This document shows positions 5,236 through 11,397 of a stretch of DNA of 11,687 bases, in pieces. A program made the translations under genes and the position numbers. Below the pieces are notes generated by a model. The model was not told the DNA's origin. It made no database searches and was given only the letters and a program-made list of their open reading frames with translations. The stretch is from Clostridia bacterium (lineage in GTDB: Bacteria > Bacillota > Clostridia > Oscillospirales > Acutalibacteraceae): positions 1-11,687 of the forward strand of contig CAAFXQ010000233.1 in NCBI GenBank assembly GCA_900767015.1, read 5' to 3'. Position 1 is the first letter of the stretch. Every line of letters begins with the position of its first letter.

Positions 5236-5265
5236 ATTATAGCATGAGCAACACACCTGTGTCAA
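5236..5265 (-). promoter_or_regulatory. Consensus promoter of toxin 2
   Basis: TTGACA (5260-5265) and TATAAT (5236-5241) on the minus strand, 18 bp apart, with an extended TGC -10. Two substitutions from the copy 1 promoter, both in the spacer. The predicted start is near 5229. Confidence 0.85.
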
Positions 5266-5295
5266 CGGCACGCAGAACAAATATTCCGGTTTCTC

Positions 5296-5324
5296 TTGAC
5301 ATTTCGTGTTCAGGGTGCTAAGAT
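5296..5324 (+). promoter_or_regulatory. Promoter of the thiamine transport operon
   Basis: TTGACA (5296-5301) and TAAGAT (5319-5324), 17 bp spacing, with TGC before the -10. It lies just upstream of the TPP aptamer, with a predicted start near 5331. Confidence 0.75.
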
Positions 5325-5333
5325 AAAATCAAA

Positions 5334-5424
5334 TCAAACAGGGGTGCTGATGTTGCTCGGCTGAGATAAAGACCGGAGTCTTTGACCCTTAACCTGATGC
5401 GGATAATGCCGACGTAGGAAGTTT
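5334..5424 (+). ncRNA. TPP riboswitch aptamer (THI element)
   Basis: The conserved elements are in order: AGGGGTGCT (5340-5348), GGCTGAGATAAA (5359-5370), GACCCTTAACCTGAT (5384-5398), GGATAATGCC (5401-5410) and GACGTAGGAAG (5411-5421), with AAAC/GTTT closing P1. It binds thiamine pyrophosphate and should switch off the operon when thiamine is ample, through the terminator just after it. Confidence 0.97.
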
Positions 5425-5436
5425 AAACGCTTTTTT

Positions 5437-5468
5437 CGCCACGGGAGTTATCCGTGGCGTTTCTGTTT
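5437..5468 (+). terminator. Riboswitch-controlled terminator
   Basis: CGCCACGG (5437-5444) pairs with CCGTGGCG (5452-5459) around a 7-nt loop, followed by TTTCTGTTT. It lies between the TPP aptamer and the first gene, so TPP control is most likely by transcription attenuation. Confidence 0.85.
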
Positions 5469-5508
5469 GATTTGGGACTTTACTATATTTTAGAAAGGAG
5501 CTGTAAGA

Positions 5509-5808
5509 ATGACAGCAAGTGTAGCCATTCAGGTTCTGCCGCAGGCGGAAAACACAGATGAGCTTGTGCGTATCGTAGACGAGGTTATCGACTACATCAA
5601 AAGCACGGGGCTCAACTATTATGTCGGTCCCTTTGAGACGACTATCGAGGGCGACGACTACGATCAGCTTTTGGACATCGTAAAAGAATGTCAGAAAGTT
5701 GCCATCAAGGCGGGCTGTCCGTCCGTTTCCGCTTATGTGAAAATCACCTATAAGCCGGAGGGCGGTGTATTGACCATTGACCAGAAAGTATCAAAACATC
5801 ACAAGTAA
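5509..5808 (+). CDS. Thiamine-binding protein, MTH1187/YkoF family
   Basis: A 99-aa single-domain protein of the thiamine-binding family PF01910 (DUF77). The fold is ferredoxin-like. Visible features are ASVAIQVLPQ at the start, GLNYYVGPFETTIEGDDYDQ in the middle and SAYVKITYKPEGG near the end, all typical of the family. YkoF, its two-domain relative in Bacillus, binds thiamine and HMP. AAAGGAG lies 8 nt before ATG. It is the first gene behind the TPP riboswitch and overlaps the permease gene by 32 bp. It probably buffers or delivers thiamine or its pyrimidine part in the cytoplasm; the exact role is not established. Confidence 0.92.
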   Translation: MTASVAIQVLPQAENTDELVRIVDEVIDYIKSTGLNYYVGPFETTIEGDDYDQLLDIVKECQKVAIKAGCPSVSAYVKITYKPEGGVLTIDQKVSKHHK

Positions 5809-6562
5809 ATTAGCACCGATCGTCTCGATTGCAGCGGTACTGCTTCTCTGGTTTGTGCTTTGCGAGGGCGAAATCGTTCCGGCGTATATGCTGCCGTCAC
5901 CCATAGCGGTCGGAAAAGCGTTCGTAAACGACTTTCCGATTCTCATGCAGCACGCCGCCGTCACCTTGCAGGAGGCGATTTACGGTCTTTTGCTCGGAAT
6001 CGTGCTGGCGTTTGTGATCGCCACACTGATGGACAGGTTTCCGTTTCTTTACAAGGCGGTCTATCCGCTTCTTGTTATCTCGCAGACCATACCCACCATT
6101 GCCATTGCGCCGCTTTTGGTGCTGTGGATGGGCTTTTCGATGGCGCCGAAAATTACCCTTGTCGTGGTAACCACCTTTTTCCCGATTACCGTGTCGCTTC
6201 TTGACGGCTACCGGAGCGTTGACGCCGACGCCGTCAGTCTCATGAGAAGCATGGGAGCGAAGCGGATTCAGATTTTTCGCTATATCAAGCTGCCCGGTGC
6301 TTTGACACAGTTTTTTTCGGGGCTGAAGGTATCCGCCTCCTACGCCGTTGTCGGTGCGGTTATTTCCGAATGGCTCGGCGGCTTCGAGGGCTTGGGCGTT
6401 TACATGACAAGAGTCAAAAAGGCATATGCCTTTGACAAAATGTTTTCGGTCATCATCTTTATTTCGGTGATAAGCCTGCTTTTAATGCTTCTTATTGCCG
6501 TTATCAAAAGGCTGTGCACCCCGTGGGAAAGAATCAAAGACGAACGGTCACAGACAGAGTAA
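5777..6562 (+). CDS. thiX: ABC transporter permease for thiamine/HMP precursor (ThiX-like)
   Basis: A 261-aa membrane permease of the SsuC/TauC/ThiX type (BPD_transp_1), with about six transmembrane helices. The first is at about 11-28. The EAA-like cytoplasmic loop reads SMGAKRIQIFRYIKLPGALTQF near 154-175, the contact site for the ATPase. The start is TTG at 5777, because an in-frame stop lies just 6 bp upstream and the KYQNITSK leader before the first helix is natural. GGAGGGCGG, the likely ribosome binding site, lies 12 nt away inside the preceding gene. The 32-bp overlap suggests coupling. Assignment to thiamine or HMP transport comes from the riboswitch and the THI5-type partner. Confidence 0.9.
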   Translation: MTRKYQNITSKLAPIVSIAAVLLLWFVLCEGEIVPAYMLPSPIAVGKAFVNDFPILMQHAAVTLQEAIYGLLLGIVLAFVIATLMDRFPFLYKAVYPLLVISQTIPTIAIAPLLVLWMGFSMAPKITLVVVTTFFPITVSLLDGYRSVDADAVSLMRSMGAKRIQIFRYIKLPGALTQFFSGLKVSASYAVVGAVISEWLGGFEGLGVYMTRVKKAYAFDKMFSVIIFISVISLLLMLLIAVIKRLCTPWERIKDERSQTE

Positions 6563-6597
6563 AATTTGAATTCAATGAAACAAAAGGAGTAACCAAC

Positions 6598-7662
6598 ATG
6601 AAAAAAGTTATCAGCGTACTGTTAGCGCTCGTACTTGCACTGTCGCTTTTCGCCTGCACCAAGAGCGACAACAACCAAACCACAACCGCCGCCGACGGTT
6701 CGGAAACCACCGCCGCAGGCGAAACACTCAAAACCGACAAAGACGGTCTTAAGGAAATTACCCTTTGCCTTGACTGGACGCCGAACACCAACCACACCGG
6801 CTTTTATGTAGCCGACGCCAAGGGCTACTACAAGGACGCCGGCCTTAAGATCAAAATTGTTCAGCCGCCCGAGGACGGTGCCGAGCTGATGTGCGCCGCC
6901 GGTCAGGCTCAGTTTGCTATCTCGTTCCAGGACACCATTGCCGCTTCCTTTGCCAGCGACAGCCCGATCGGTGTTACCGCTGTTGCCGCTATTTTACAGC
7001 ACAACACCTCAGGTATCATTACAAGAAAAGGTGAAGGTGCCGACCGCCCGAAGGGACTTGAGGGCATGACCTATTCGACATGGGACAGCCCGATTGAAAA
7101 GGCTATGATCAAATACGTTATGGAAAAGGACGGCGGAGACTTCTCGAAACTTACGCTGATTCCCTCGACCGTAACCGACGAGGCTTCCGCACTCAAGAAC
7201 AAGGACACCGACGCCATCTGGATTTTCTACGGCTGGGCAGGTGTTGCCGCTGAGCTGAAAGGTCTCGAGTTCGACTATTTCGATTTCATCAGCATCGACA
7301 ACGTTTTTGACTACTACACGCCGATGATTATCGCCAACAACGATTTCCTCAAGAATGACCCCGAAACCGCCAAGGCTTTCCTTGCCGCTACGAAGAAGGG
7401 CTATGAATTCGCAATCGACAACCCCGAAGAGAGCGCACAGATTCTCATCGACGGCGACACCACCGGTTCTCTCAAGGGCTCTGAGGAGCTTGTCACCGCA
7501 AGTCAGAAGTGGATTTCAAAGCAGTACAAGGCCGACGCCGACGAGTGGGGCGTATTTGACGCCAACCGCTGGGACAACTTCTACAAGTGGCTTTCGGACA
7601 ACAACCTTGTTGAAAAGAGACTTGAAAAAGGCACCGGCTTTACAAACGATTTCATTCAGTAA
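6598..7662 (+). CDS. thiY: ABC transporter substrate-binding lipoprotein, THI5/NMT1-like (ThiY-like)
   Basis: A 354-aa solute-binding lipoprotein. The signal peptide ends in a lipobox LFAC with lipidated Cys20, and a Thr/Ala-rich linker (about 24-45) tethers it. The binding domain starts with LCLDWTPNTNHTGFYVADAKGYY (split near 56-78), the hallmark of THI5/NMT1-like proteins that bind HMP or formylaminopyrimidine. AAAGGAG stands 8 nt before ATG 6598; a longer frame from 6514 is a shadow reaching back into the permease. It is 35 bp after the permease stop and 13 bp before the ATPase gene. Confidence 0.94.
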   Translation: MKKVISVLLALVLALSLFACTKSDNNQTTTAADGSETTAAGETLKTDKDGLKEITLCLDWTPNTNHTGFYVADAKGYYKDAGLKIKIVQPPEDGAELMCAAGQAQFAISFQDTIAASFASDSPIGVTAVAAILQHNTSGIITRKGEGADRPKGLEGMTYSTWDSPIEKAMIKYVMEKDGGDFSKLTLIPSTVTDEASALKNKDTDAIWIFYGWAGVAAELKGLEFDYFDFISIDNVFDYYTPMIIANNDFLKNDPETAKAFLAATKKGYEFAIDNPEESAQILIDGDTTGSLKGSEELVTASQKWISKQYKADADEWGVFDANRWDNFYKWLSDNNLVEKRLEKGTGFTNDFIQ

Positions 7663-7675
7663 GGACTGACAGCCG

Positions 7676-8422
7676 ATGGGATTTTTAAAAACCGAAGGCG
7701 TAACAAAAAGCTTCGGCGATAAAAAGGTAATCGAAAATATCAATATCCACCTTGACGAGGGCGAGCTTGTCAGTCTTTTAGGCGTGAGCGGAAGCGGAAA
7801 AACAACGCTTTTCAACTGTATTTCGGGGCTGTACAAACCCGACAGCGGACAGGTGCTGTTAAACGGCGAGGACATGACGGGCAAGCCCGGAAAAATCAGC
7901 TATATGCTGCAAAAGGATCTGCTTTTGCCGTATTACACGGTACTTGACAATGTGGCGTTGCCGCTTGTGATAAAGGGAATGAAAAAGAAGCAGGCGAGAG
8001 AAAAGGCACGGCCGCTGTTTTCCGAGTTCGGACTTACGGGTACCGAAAACCACTATCCCGCCGAGCTTTCGGGCGGCATGAGACAGCGGGCGGCGCTTCT
8101 TCGGACTTACCTTTGCTCGGACGGCGTGGCTCTTCTTGACGAGCCGTTCAGTGCGCTCGACACGATCACAAAAAGTGCGATTCACGAATGGTATCTCGAT
8201 ATTATGCAGAAAATCAAACTGTCTACCCTCTTTATCACGCATGACATCGACGAGGCGATTTTAATTTCGGACAGGATTTATATACTGTCGGGCGTTCCCG
8301 GAGTCATCAGCGACGAAATCACGATTGACGAAAAGAAGCCGAGGACGAACGATTTTACGCTGACACCGGAATTTATCGCCTATAAAAAAAGAATCATTGA
8401 GTCGCTCCGACTCAGCCAATAA
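7676..8422 (+). CDS. thiZ: ABC transporter ATP-binding protein (ThiZ-like)
   Basis: A 248-aa ATPase of the SsuB/TauB/ThiZ group. Walker A GVSGSGKTT is at 36-44, Q-loop Gln79, signature LSGGMRQRA from 131, Walker B VALLDEP at 151-157 with catalytic Glu156, and H-loop His189 (FITHDIDEA). All catalytic residues are intact. It powers the importer with the permease and lipoprotein upstream. The ribosome binding site AAGGA is about 11 nt before ATG, weaker than for the other genes. It is the last gene of the operon and a terminator follows. Confidence 0.94.
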   Translation: MGFLKTEGVTKSFGDKKVIENINIHLDEGELVSLLGVSGSGKTTLFNCISGLYKPDSGQVLLNGEDMTGKPGKISYMLQKDLLLPYYTVLDNVALPLVIKGMKKKQAREKARPLFSEFGLTGTENHYPAELSGGMRQRAALLRTYLCSDGVALLDEPFSALDTITKSAIHEWYLDIMQKIKLSTLFITHDIDEAILISDRIYILSGVPGVISDEITIDEKKPRTNDFTLTPEFIAYKKRIIESLRLSQ

Positions 8423-8426
8423 CAAC

Positions 8427-8457
8427 AAAAGCCGATTGCAAAAAGCAGTCGGCTTTT
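8427..8457. terminator. Bidirectional terminator between convergent genes
   Basis: AAAAGCCGATTGC (8427-8439) pairs with GCAGTCGGCTTTT (8445-8457) over 13 bp with a single GU and an AAAAA loop. The stem itself ends in a T-run on plus and on minus. It ends both the thiamine operon and, 55 bp downstream of its stop, the serine hydrolase gene. Confidence 0.9.
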
Positions 8458-8512
8458 ATCATACGATAATCAGACACAATCTGATATCTGACTTATTATA
8501 TTTTTACGCTGT

Positions 8513-10054
8513 TCAGGATACCTTGAAATTCGGTTCGCCCAAAAGCAGAACGCCCGGTGCAACATATTTGACAAGCAGCTTTTCGATTCTCGGCGGAAGC
8601 GGAAAACCGGAAAAGTCCATATAGTGCGCCGCAAGATTCGGCATATCGGGGAAGGAGTCGTTTTTGATTCTGATTTTCTTTTCGTCGGAAAAATCGAAAA
8701 CAAGACGGCGGACATGACAGGTCTGCTCGAGTCTTACAAGCACGGTAAGCTCCGTTTCCTTTGTCCATGCCGCTTTCGAGCAGGCCGTGTAATGAAGCCC
8801 CGCAAGAACAATATCCGACATTTCATACCGATTATGCATGCCGAGCTTGATTTTGTTTATGTACAGTCCCTCATTCCATGTCAGGTATAAATCGTCGCCC
8901 TCGAGGCTCAGGGAAAAGCGGTCAATGTGTCCGATTGCTTCGTCCATAACTGTTGTCACAGTCGCATGAAGCATCGACGCAAAAGAGGAAGAATGCGTTT
9001 TCAGCACCCGATGGTTGTGATACTGTTCGAGTTCGGTATTCCTCGGCATTTCAGGCAGATCGTCCTTGTCGCCGAGAGACGAGAGAAGCTCCTTAAGCTT
9101 TTCTTCGTATCCGGCTTCCGGCTCGTCCCAAAGGGTTTCGAACATATCGTTAATTGCATCCGAAAGGTGTTCGTCCTTCGAAATGCCGCTTGCAAGCGTC
9201 AGCACCGTGTCCCTGCCTTTGAAAACATAGCCGAACTGACCGTGAAGTCCGTAGGCACGGTAGGTGTCGGGAAGTGAGGTTTGCCAGAAGCCGTAGCCGT
9301 AGCCCATGGTGTTGTCAATGTGTCCCCGCTTGACAGTCGGCACCTGATAAGAAGTCGCTTCCTCTACCCATTTTTCGCTCAGCAGCTGTTTTCCGTTCCA
9401 TTTGCCGTTTTGCGCATAGCAAAGCATGATTTTGGAAACGTCCTCAACGCTTAAGTAAAGTCCCCAGCCGCCGGCGGCATAGCCGAATTTATCGGTTTCC
9501 CAGACGGGCTTTTCGATTCCGAGCGGCTCAAACAGTCTCGGATACAGAAAATCAACAAGCGTTTCGCCGTAAACACGGCTGATGATTGCGGAAATCATAT
9601 AGAAGTTGTCGTTTAAGTACATAAAGACCTTGCCGGGCTTCGCCACGGACGGTGAGTCAAAGAAGATTTTTATCCAATCCTTGTCGTGCCTTGCCTTCGC
9701 CATACCGATAAGCTTTCCCGAAGTCATCGTAACAAGGTGGCGGACCGTGATGCCGGCATTTTTCCCTCTCTTGTCATATTCGGGGAAAAACTTGCATATC
9801 GAGTCGTCAAGGCTGATTTTTCCCTCATCGACCGCAAAACCGAGCGCCGTCGCCGTGACGGACTTCGAAAGCGAATACATGATGTGCTTTGTTGTGTTGC
9901 TGTACGGTGTGTGACAGCCCTGGGCTACCACCTTTCCGTTTTTGAGAAGCATCATACTGTTGACGCCGAGATCCTCTTCTTCACATCTTTTTACAAAATC
10001 ATAAACCGCTTTCGGATTGATGCCGTTTTCACAGCAAGTACCGCATTCAAGCAT
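8513..10054 (-). CDS. Serine hydrolase, class C beta-lactamase-like, with extra C-terminal domain
   Basis: A 513-aa protein of the beta-lactamase/transpeptidase-like superfamily (PF00144). Residues 15-330 carry the three motifs: SLSK with Ser61 and Lys64, YLN with Tyr146 and Asn148, and HGQFG near 271-275 in place of KTG, as in esterase- and DD-peptidase-like members. The C-terminal 150 residues (about 365-513) are a beta-rich domain, such as is found in many large members of unknown substrate. There is no signal peptide; the N-terminus is Cys-rich (ECGTCCENG), so it is probably cytoplasmic. AGGGGGCGG is 5 nt before ATG. Class C enzymes that hydrolyse beta-lactams have a signal peptide and KTG, so true beta-lactamase activity is unlikely. 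Esterase or peptidase are the better guesses. Confidence 0.88.
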   Translation of the reverse strand: MLECGTCCENGINPKAVYDFVKRCEEEDLGVNSMMLLKNGKVVAQGCHTPYSNTTKHIMYSLSKSVTATALGFAVDEGKISLDDSICKFFPEYDKRGKNAGITVRHLVTMTSGKLIGMAKARHDKDWIKIFFDSPSVAKPGKVFMYLNDNFYMISAIISRVYGETLVDFLYPRLFEPLGIEKPVWETDKFGYAAGGWGLYLSVEDVSKIMLCYAQNGKWNGKQLLSEKWVEEATSYQVPTVKRGHIDNTMGYGYGFWQTSLPDTYRAYGLHGQFGYVFKGRDTVLTLASGISKDEHLSDAINDMFETLWDEPEAGYEEKLKELLSSLGDKDDLPEMPRNTELEQYHNHRVLKTHSSSFASMLHATVTTVMDEAIGHIDRFSLSLEGDDLYLTWNEGLYINKIKLGMHNRYEMSDIVLAGLHYTACSKAAWTKETELTVLVRLEQTCHVRRLVFDFSDEKKIRIKNDSFPDMPNLAAHYMDFSGFPLPPRIEKLLVKYVAPGVLLLGEPNFKVS

Positions 10055-10119
10055 TTTTACCGCCCCCTGCCTTTAATTTCGTCTACGCAATATACAAAAG
10101 TGTCGACATTTCCTAATTG

Positions 10120-10148
10120 ATTTTAGCACAAAGTTCACAAAAAATCAA
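10120..10148 (-). promoter_or_regulatory. Promoter of the serine hydrolase gene
   Basis: On the minus strand TTGATT (10143-10148) and TAAAAT (10120-10125), 17 bp apart, with TGC extending the -10. The leader would be about 60 nt. The remaining gene-free stretch 10150-10230 is AT-rich and shows only a weak ACAAAA/TTTTGT dyad near 10178-10197. Confidence 0.65.
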
Positions 10149-10221
10149 CAGAAAGCGTAAAATCCGACGAAATTGTGACAAAATCGCAGAGTTTTGTAAA
10201 TCCGGCGGTAAGAATCAGTAC

Positions 10222-10262
10222 AAAAAAGACCCGCCGTGTTTCATTTTATCTGAACACGGCGG
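10222..10262 (-). terminator. Terminator of the HAD phosphatase gene
   Basis: AACACGGCGG (10253-10262) and CCGCCGTGTT (10231-10240) form a perfect 10-bp stem with a 12-nt loop. On the minus strand it is followed by GTCTTTTTTG (10221-10230). It starts 5 bp after the HAD stop codon. Confidence 0.9.
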
Positions 10263-10267
10263 ACTGT

Positions 10268-10912
10268 TTATCTGACGATCGGAAGAATTTCTTCCGGTTT
10301 ATCAATCATATACTTCGGACTGTTCCTTTTTAAAACGTCGGGATCCCGGTAACCCCATGTGACGGCGATACAGTCAAGCCCGGCATTGTTTGCGGTCTGA
10401 ACATCAACCTCACTGTCGCCGACATAAACGCAGTCTGCGGCTTCAACCTGCATTTCCCGAAGCGCCTTGAACACGTTCGCCGGGGCAGGTTTGCGCTCGC
10501 TTTCATCAAGGACACCGAAAGCGCAGGTCAGCCGGTCGCCGAAAAAGTCCTTGCAAAGCCCGACAACACCCAAATGAAGCTTATTAGAAACGACGGCGGT
10601 TTTGATTCCTCCGGCTTTCAGCGAATCGAGCAGCGGCAAAATTCCGTCGTAGGGCTTCGTGGTGTCAAACATATGCGCAAGATAGTGAGAGCGGAAGCAA
10701 TCGAAACAGCGGTCAAATTCCGCCTGACCGATTCCGTCGGGCGTAGCCCGCTGCATCAATTTAATGACGCCGTTGCCGATAAAGGCACGGACCTCAGTAA
10801 CGGTTCTTTCGGGATATCCGCAGTCTTTCAATGCGAAATTAACGCTTGCCGCAAGGTCATCAAGGGTATTGAGCAGTGTACCGTCAAGGTCAAAAATTAC
10901 AGCTTTGTACAT
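10268..10912 (-). CDS. HAD-family phosphatase (Gph/PpaX-like)
   Basis: A 214-aa HAD hydrolase with a C1 cap. Motif I FDLDGTLLNT has nucleophile Asp8 and acid Asp10, motif II VVSNK has Ser109, motif III has Lys141 in ERKPAP, and motif IV is VGDSEVD with Asp166 and Asp170. The Asp at +2 of motif I marks it as a phosphatase. The sequence is closest in style to phosphoglycolate phosphatase Gph and pyrophosphatase PpaX, but the substrate is not decidable. The start ATG 10912 has AAAGGAAG about 10 nt upstream. No clear promoter is seen just upstream, where the MITE-like element 2 begins 45 bp away. Confidence 0.92.
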   Translation of the reverse strand: MYKAVIFDLDGTLLNTLDDLAASVNFALKDCGYPERTVTEVRAFIGNGVIKLMQRATPDGIGQAEFDRCFDCFRSHYLAHMFDTTKPYDGILPLLDSLKAGGIKTAVVSNKLHLGVVGLCKDFFGDRLTCAFGVLDESERKPAPANVFKALREMQVEAADCVYVGDSEVDVQTANNAGLDCIAVTWGYRDPDVLKRNSPKYMIDKPEEILPIVR

Positions 10913-11061
10913 GGGTTTAAGACTTCCTTTTTGTTGAAATAAATGGGTTTTTTCAATGCGTAATTCGTAATGCGTAATGCGTAATTGCGGTCGCGGGCTG
11001 TTCAGTGCCGAAAGAAAGCCTGTGTCCGCAAAGGAGGCTTTTCCGAATCGGGAAAGCCGCT

Positions 11062-11089
11062 GATTGTAAGTGCCGGGAAGCCGGCAATC
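11062..11089. repeat. Bulged hairpin left of the cloverleaf
   Basis: GATT (11062-11065) pairs with AATC (11086-11089), and GCCGG (11072-11076) with CCGGC (11081-11085), with a bulge on the left arm and a GAAG loop. It is part of the structured interior of element 2. Confidence 0.6.
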
Positions 11090-11107
11090 TCACCAACCCG
11101 GTTCCGA

Positions 11108-11212
11108 CGGGAAAGCAAGGCGGCCGGGTGCGGCGAAGCCGCACATTTGCCGCTGCCGCAGGCAGCGGCAAAAACAAAACCCCAAAAAAGGGTTTTGTCG
11201 GCCGCCGTCCCG
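11108..11212. repeat. Cloverleaf-like nested inverted repeat inside element 2
   Basis: A closing stem GGCGGCCG (11119-11126)/CGGCCGCC (11199-11206) encloses three adjacent perfect hairpins: GTGCGGC/GCCGCAC (11128-11144, GAA loop), TGCCGCTGCC/GGCAGCGGCA (11148-11170, 3-nt loop) and ACAAAACCC/GGGTTTTGT (11174-11198, 7-nt loop). Only 0-3 nt separate the arms. An outer CGGGA/TCCCG (11108-11112/11208-11212) extends the closing stem past an internal loop, and TTCC/GGAA (11102-11105/11218-11221) may extend it further. Arm lengths do not fit a tRNA. The same fold can form on either strand. Confidence 0.8.
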
Positions 11213-11381
11213 CCTTTGGAAGAAATCCGCCCGAAAGCCGACCTACTTCCCTCCTCTTATAATCTACAAACTTCCCTCAGCGAACAAACCACCTCTGCGG
11301 GAAGGAGCTTTCCTTTGGCACAACGTAACCCCGCAACCACAATTATTCATTATTCATTATTCACTATTCATTATTCATTTA

Positions 11382-11394
11382 GGTGCAAAGCACC
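11382..11394. repeat. Short perfect hairpin at the SDR 3' end
   Basis: GGTGC and GCACC flank an AAA/TTT triloop, 3 bp beyond the SDR stop codon. No T-run follows on the minus strand, so it is at best a weak terminator or an RNA end stabiliser. Confidence 0.5.
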
Positions 11395-11397
11395 GCA

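Larger units (their letters stand above)
4912..5286. repeat. Tandem cassette copy 2 (type I toxin-antitoxin-like)
   Basis: Second copy of the unit, offset by 377 bp from copy 1. The arms (4912-4992 and 5188-5286) are nearly identical to copy 1, with the differences in the right arm falling in the toxin promoter spacer and just outside its -35. The core 4993-5187 encodes a different peptide and a different RNA. Confidence 0.9.
10955..11380. mobile_element. MITE-like intergenic element with terminal inverted and heptamer repeats
   Basis: A gene-free 0.43-kb stretch. The left inner end AATTGCGGTCGCGGG (10983-10997) is the inverted repeat of CCCGCAACCACAATT (11330-11344), with 13 of 15 matches. 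Outside each end stands an array of heptamers: GCGTAAT x4 (10958-10985, one variant) on the left and ATTATTC x5 (11342-11376, one variant) on the right. The inside has no ORF with a ribosome binding site, but it is unusually rich in perfect hairpins. It is reminiscent of intergenic repeats common in gut Clostridia, from memory and not checked. Confidence 0.65.

Noticed and set aside
8468..8484. ATCAGA/TCTGAT hairpin after the thiamine operon
   Set aside because: A 6-bp AT-rich dyad next to a much stronger terminator; no further support for a function.
11119..11206. tRNA or tRNA-like gene suggested by the cloverleaf
   Set aside because: Arm and loop lengths are wrong (3-nt loops, no 7-nt anticodon loop, no TTCGA-type T loop).
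11342..11376. Small CRISPR array
   Set aside because: The units are contiguous 7-bp repeats without spacers.
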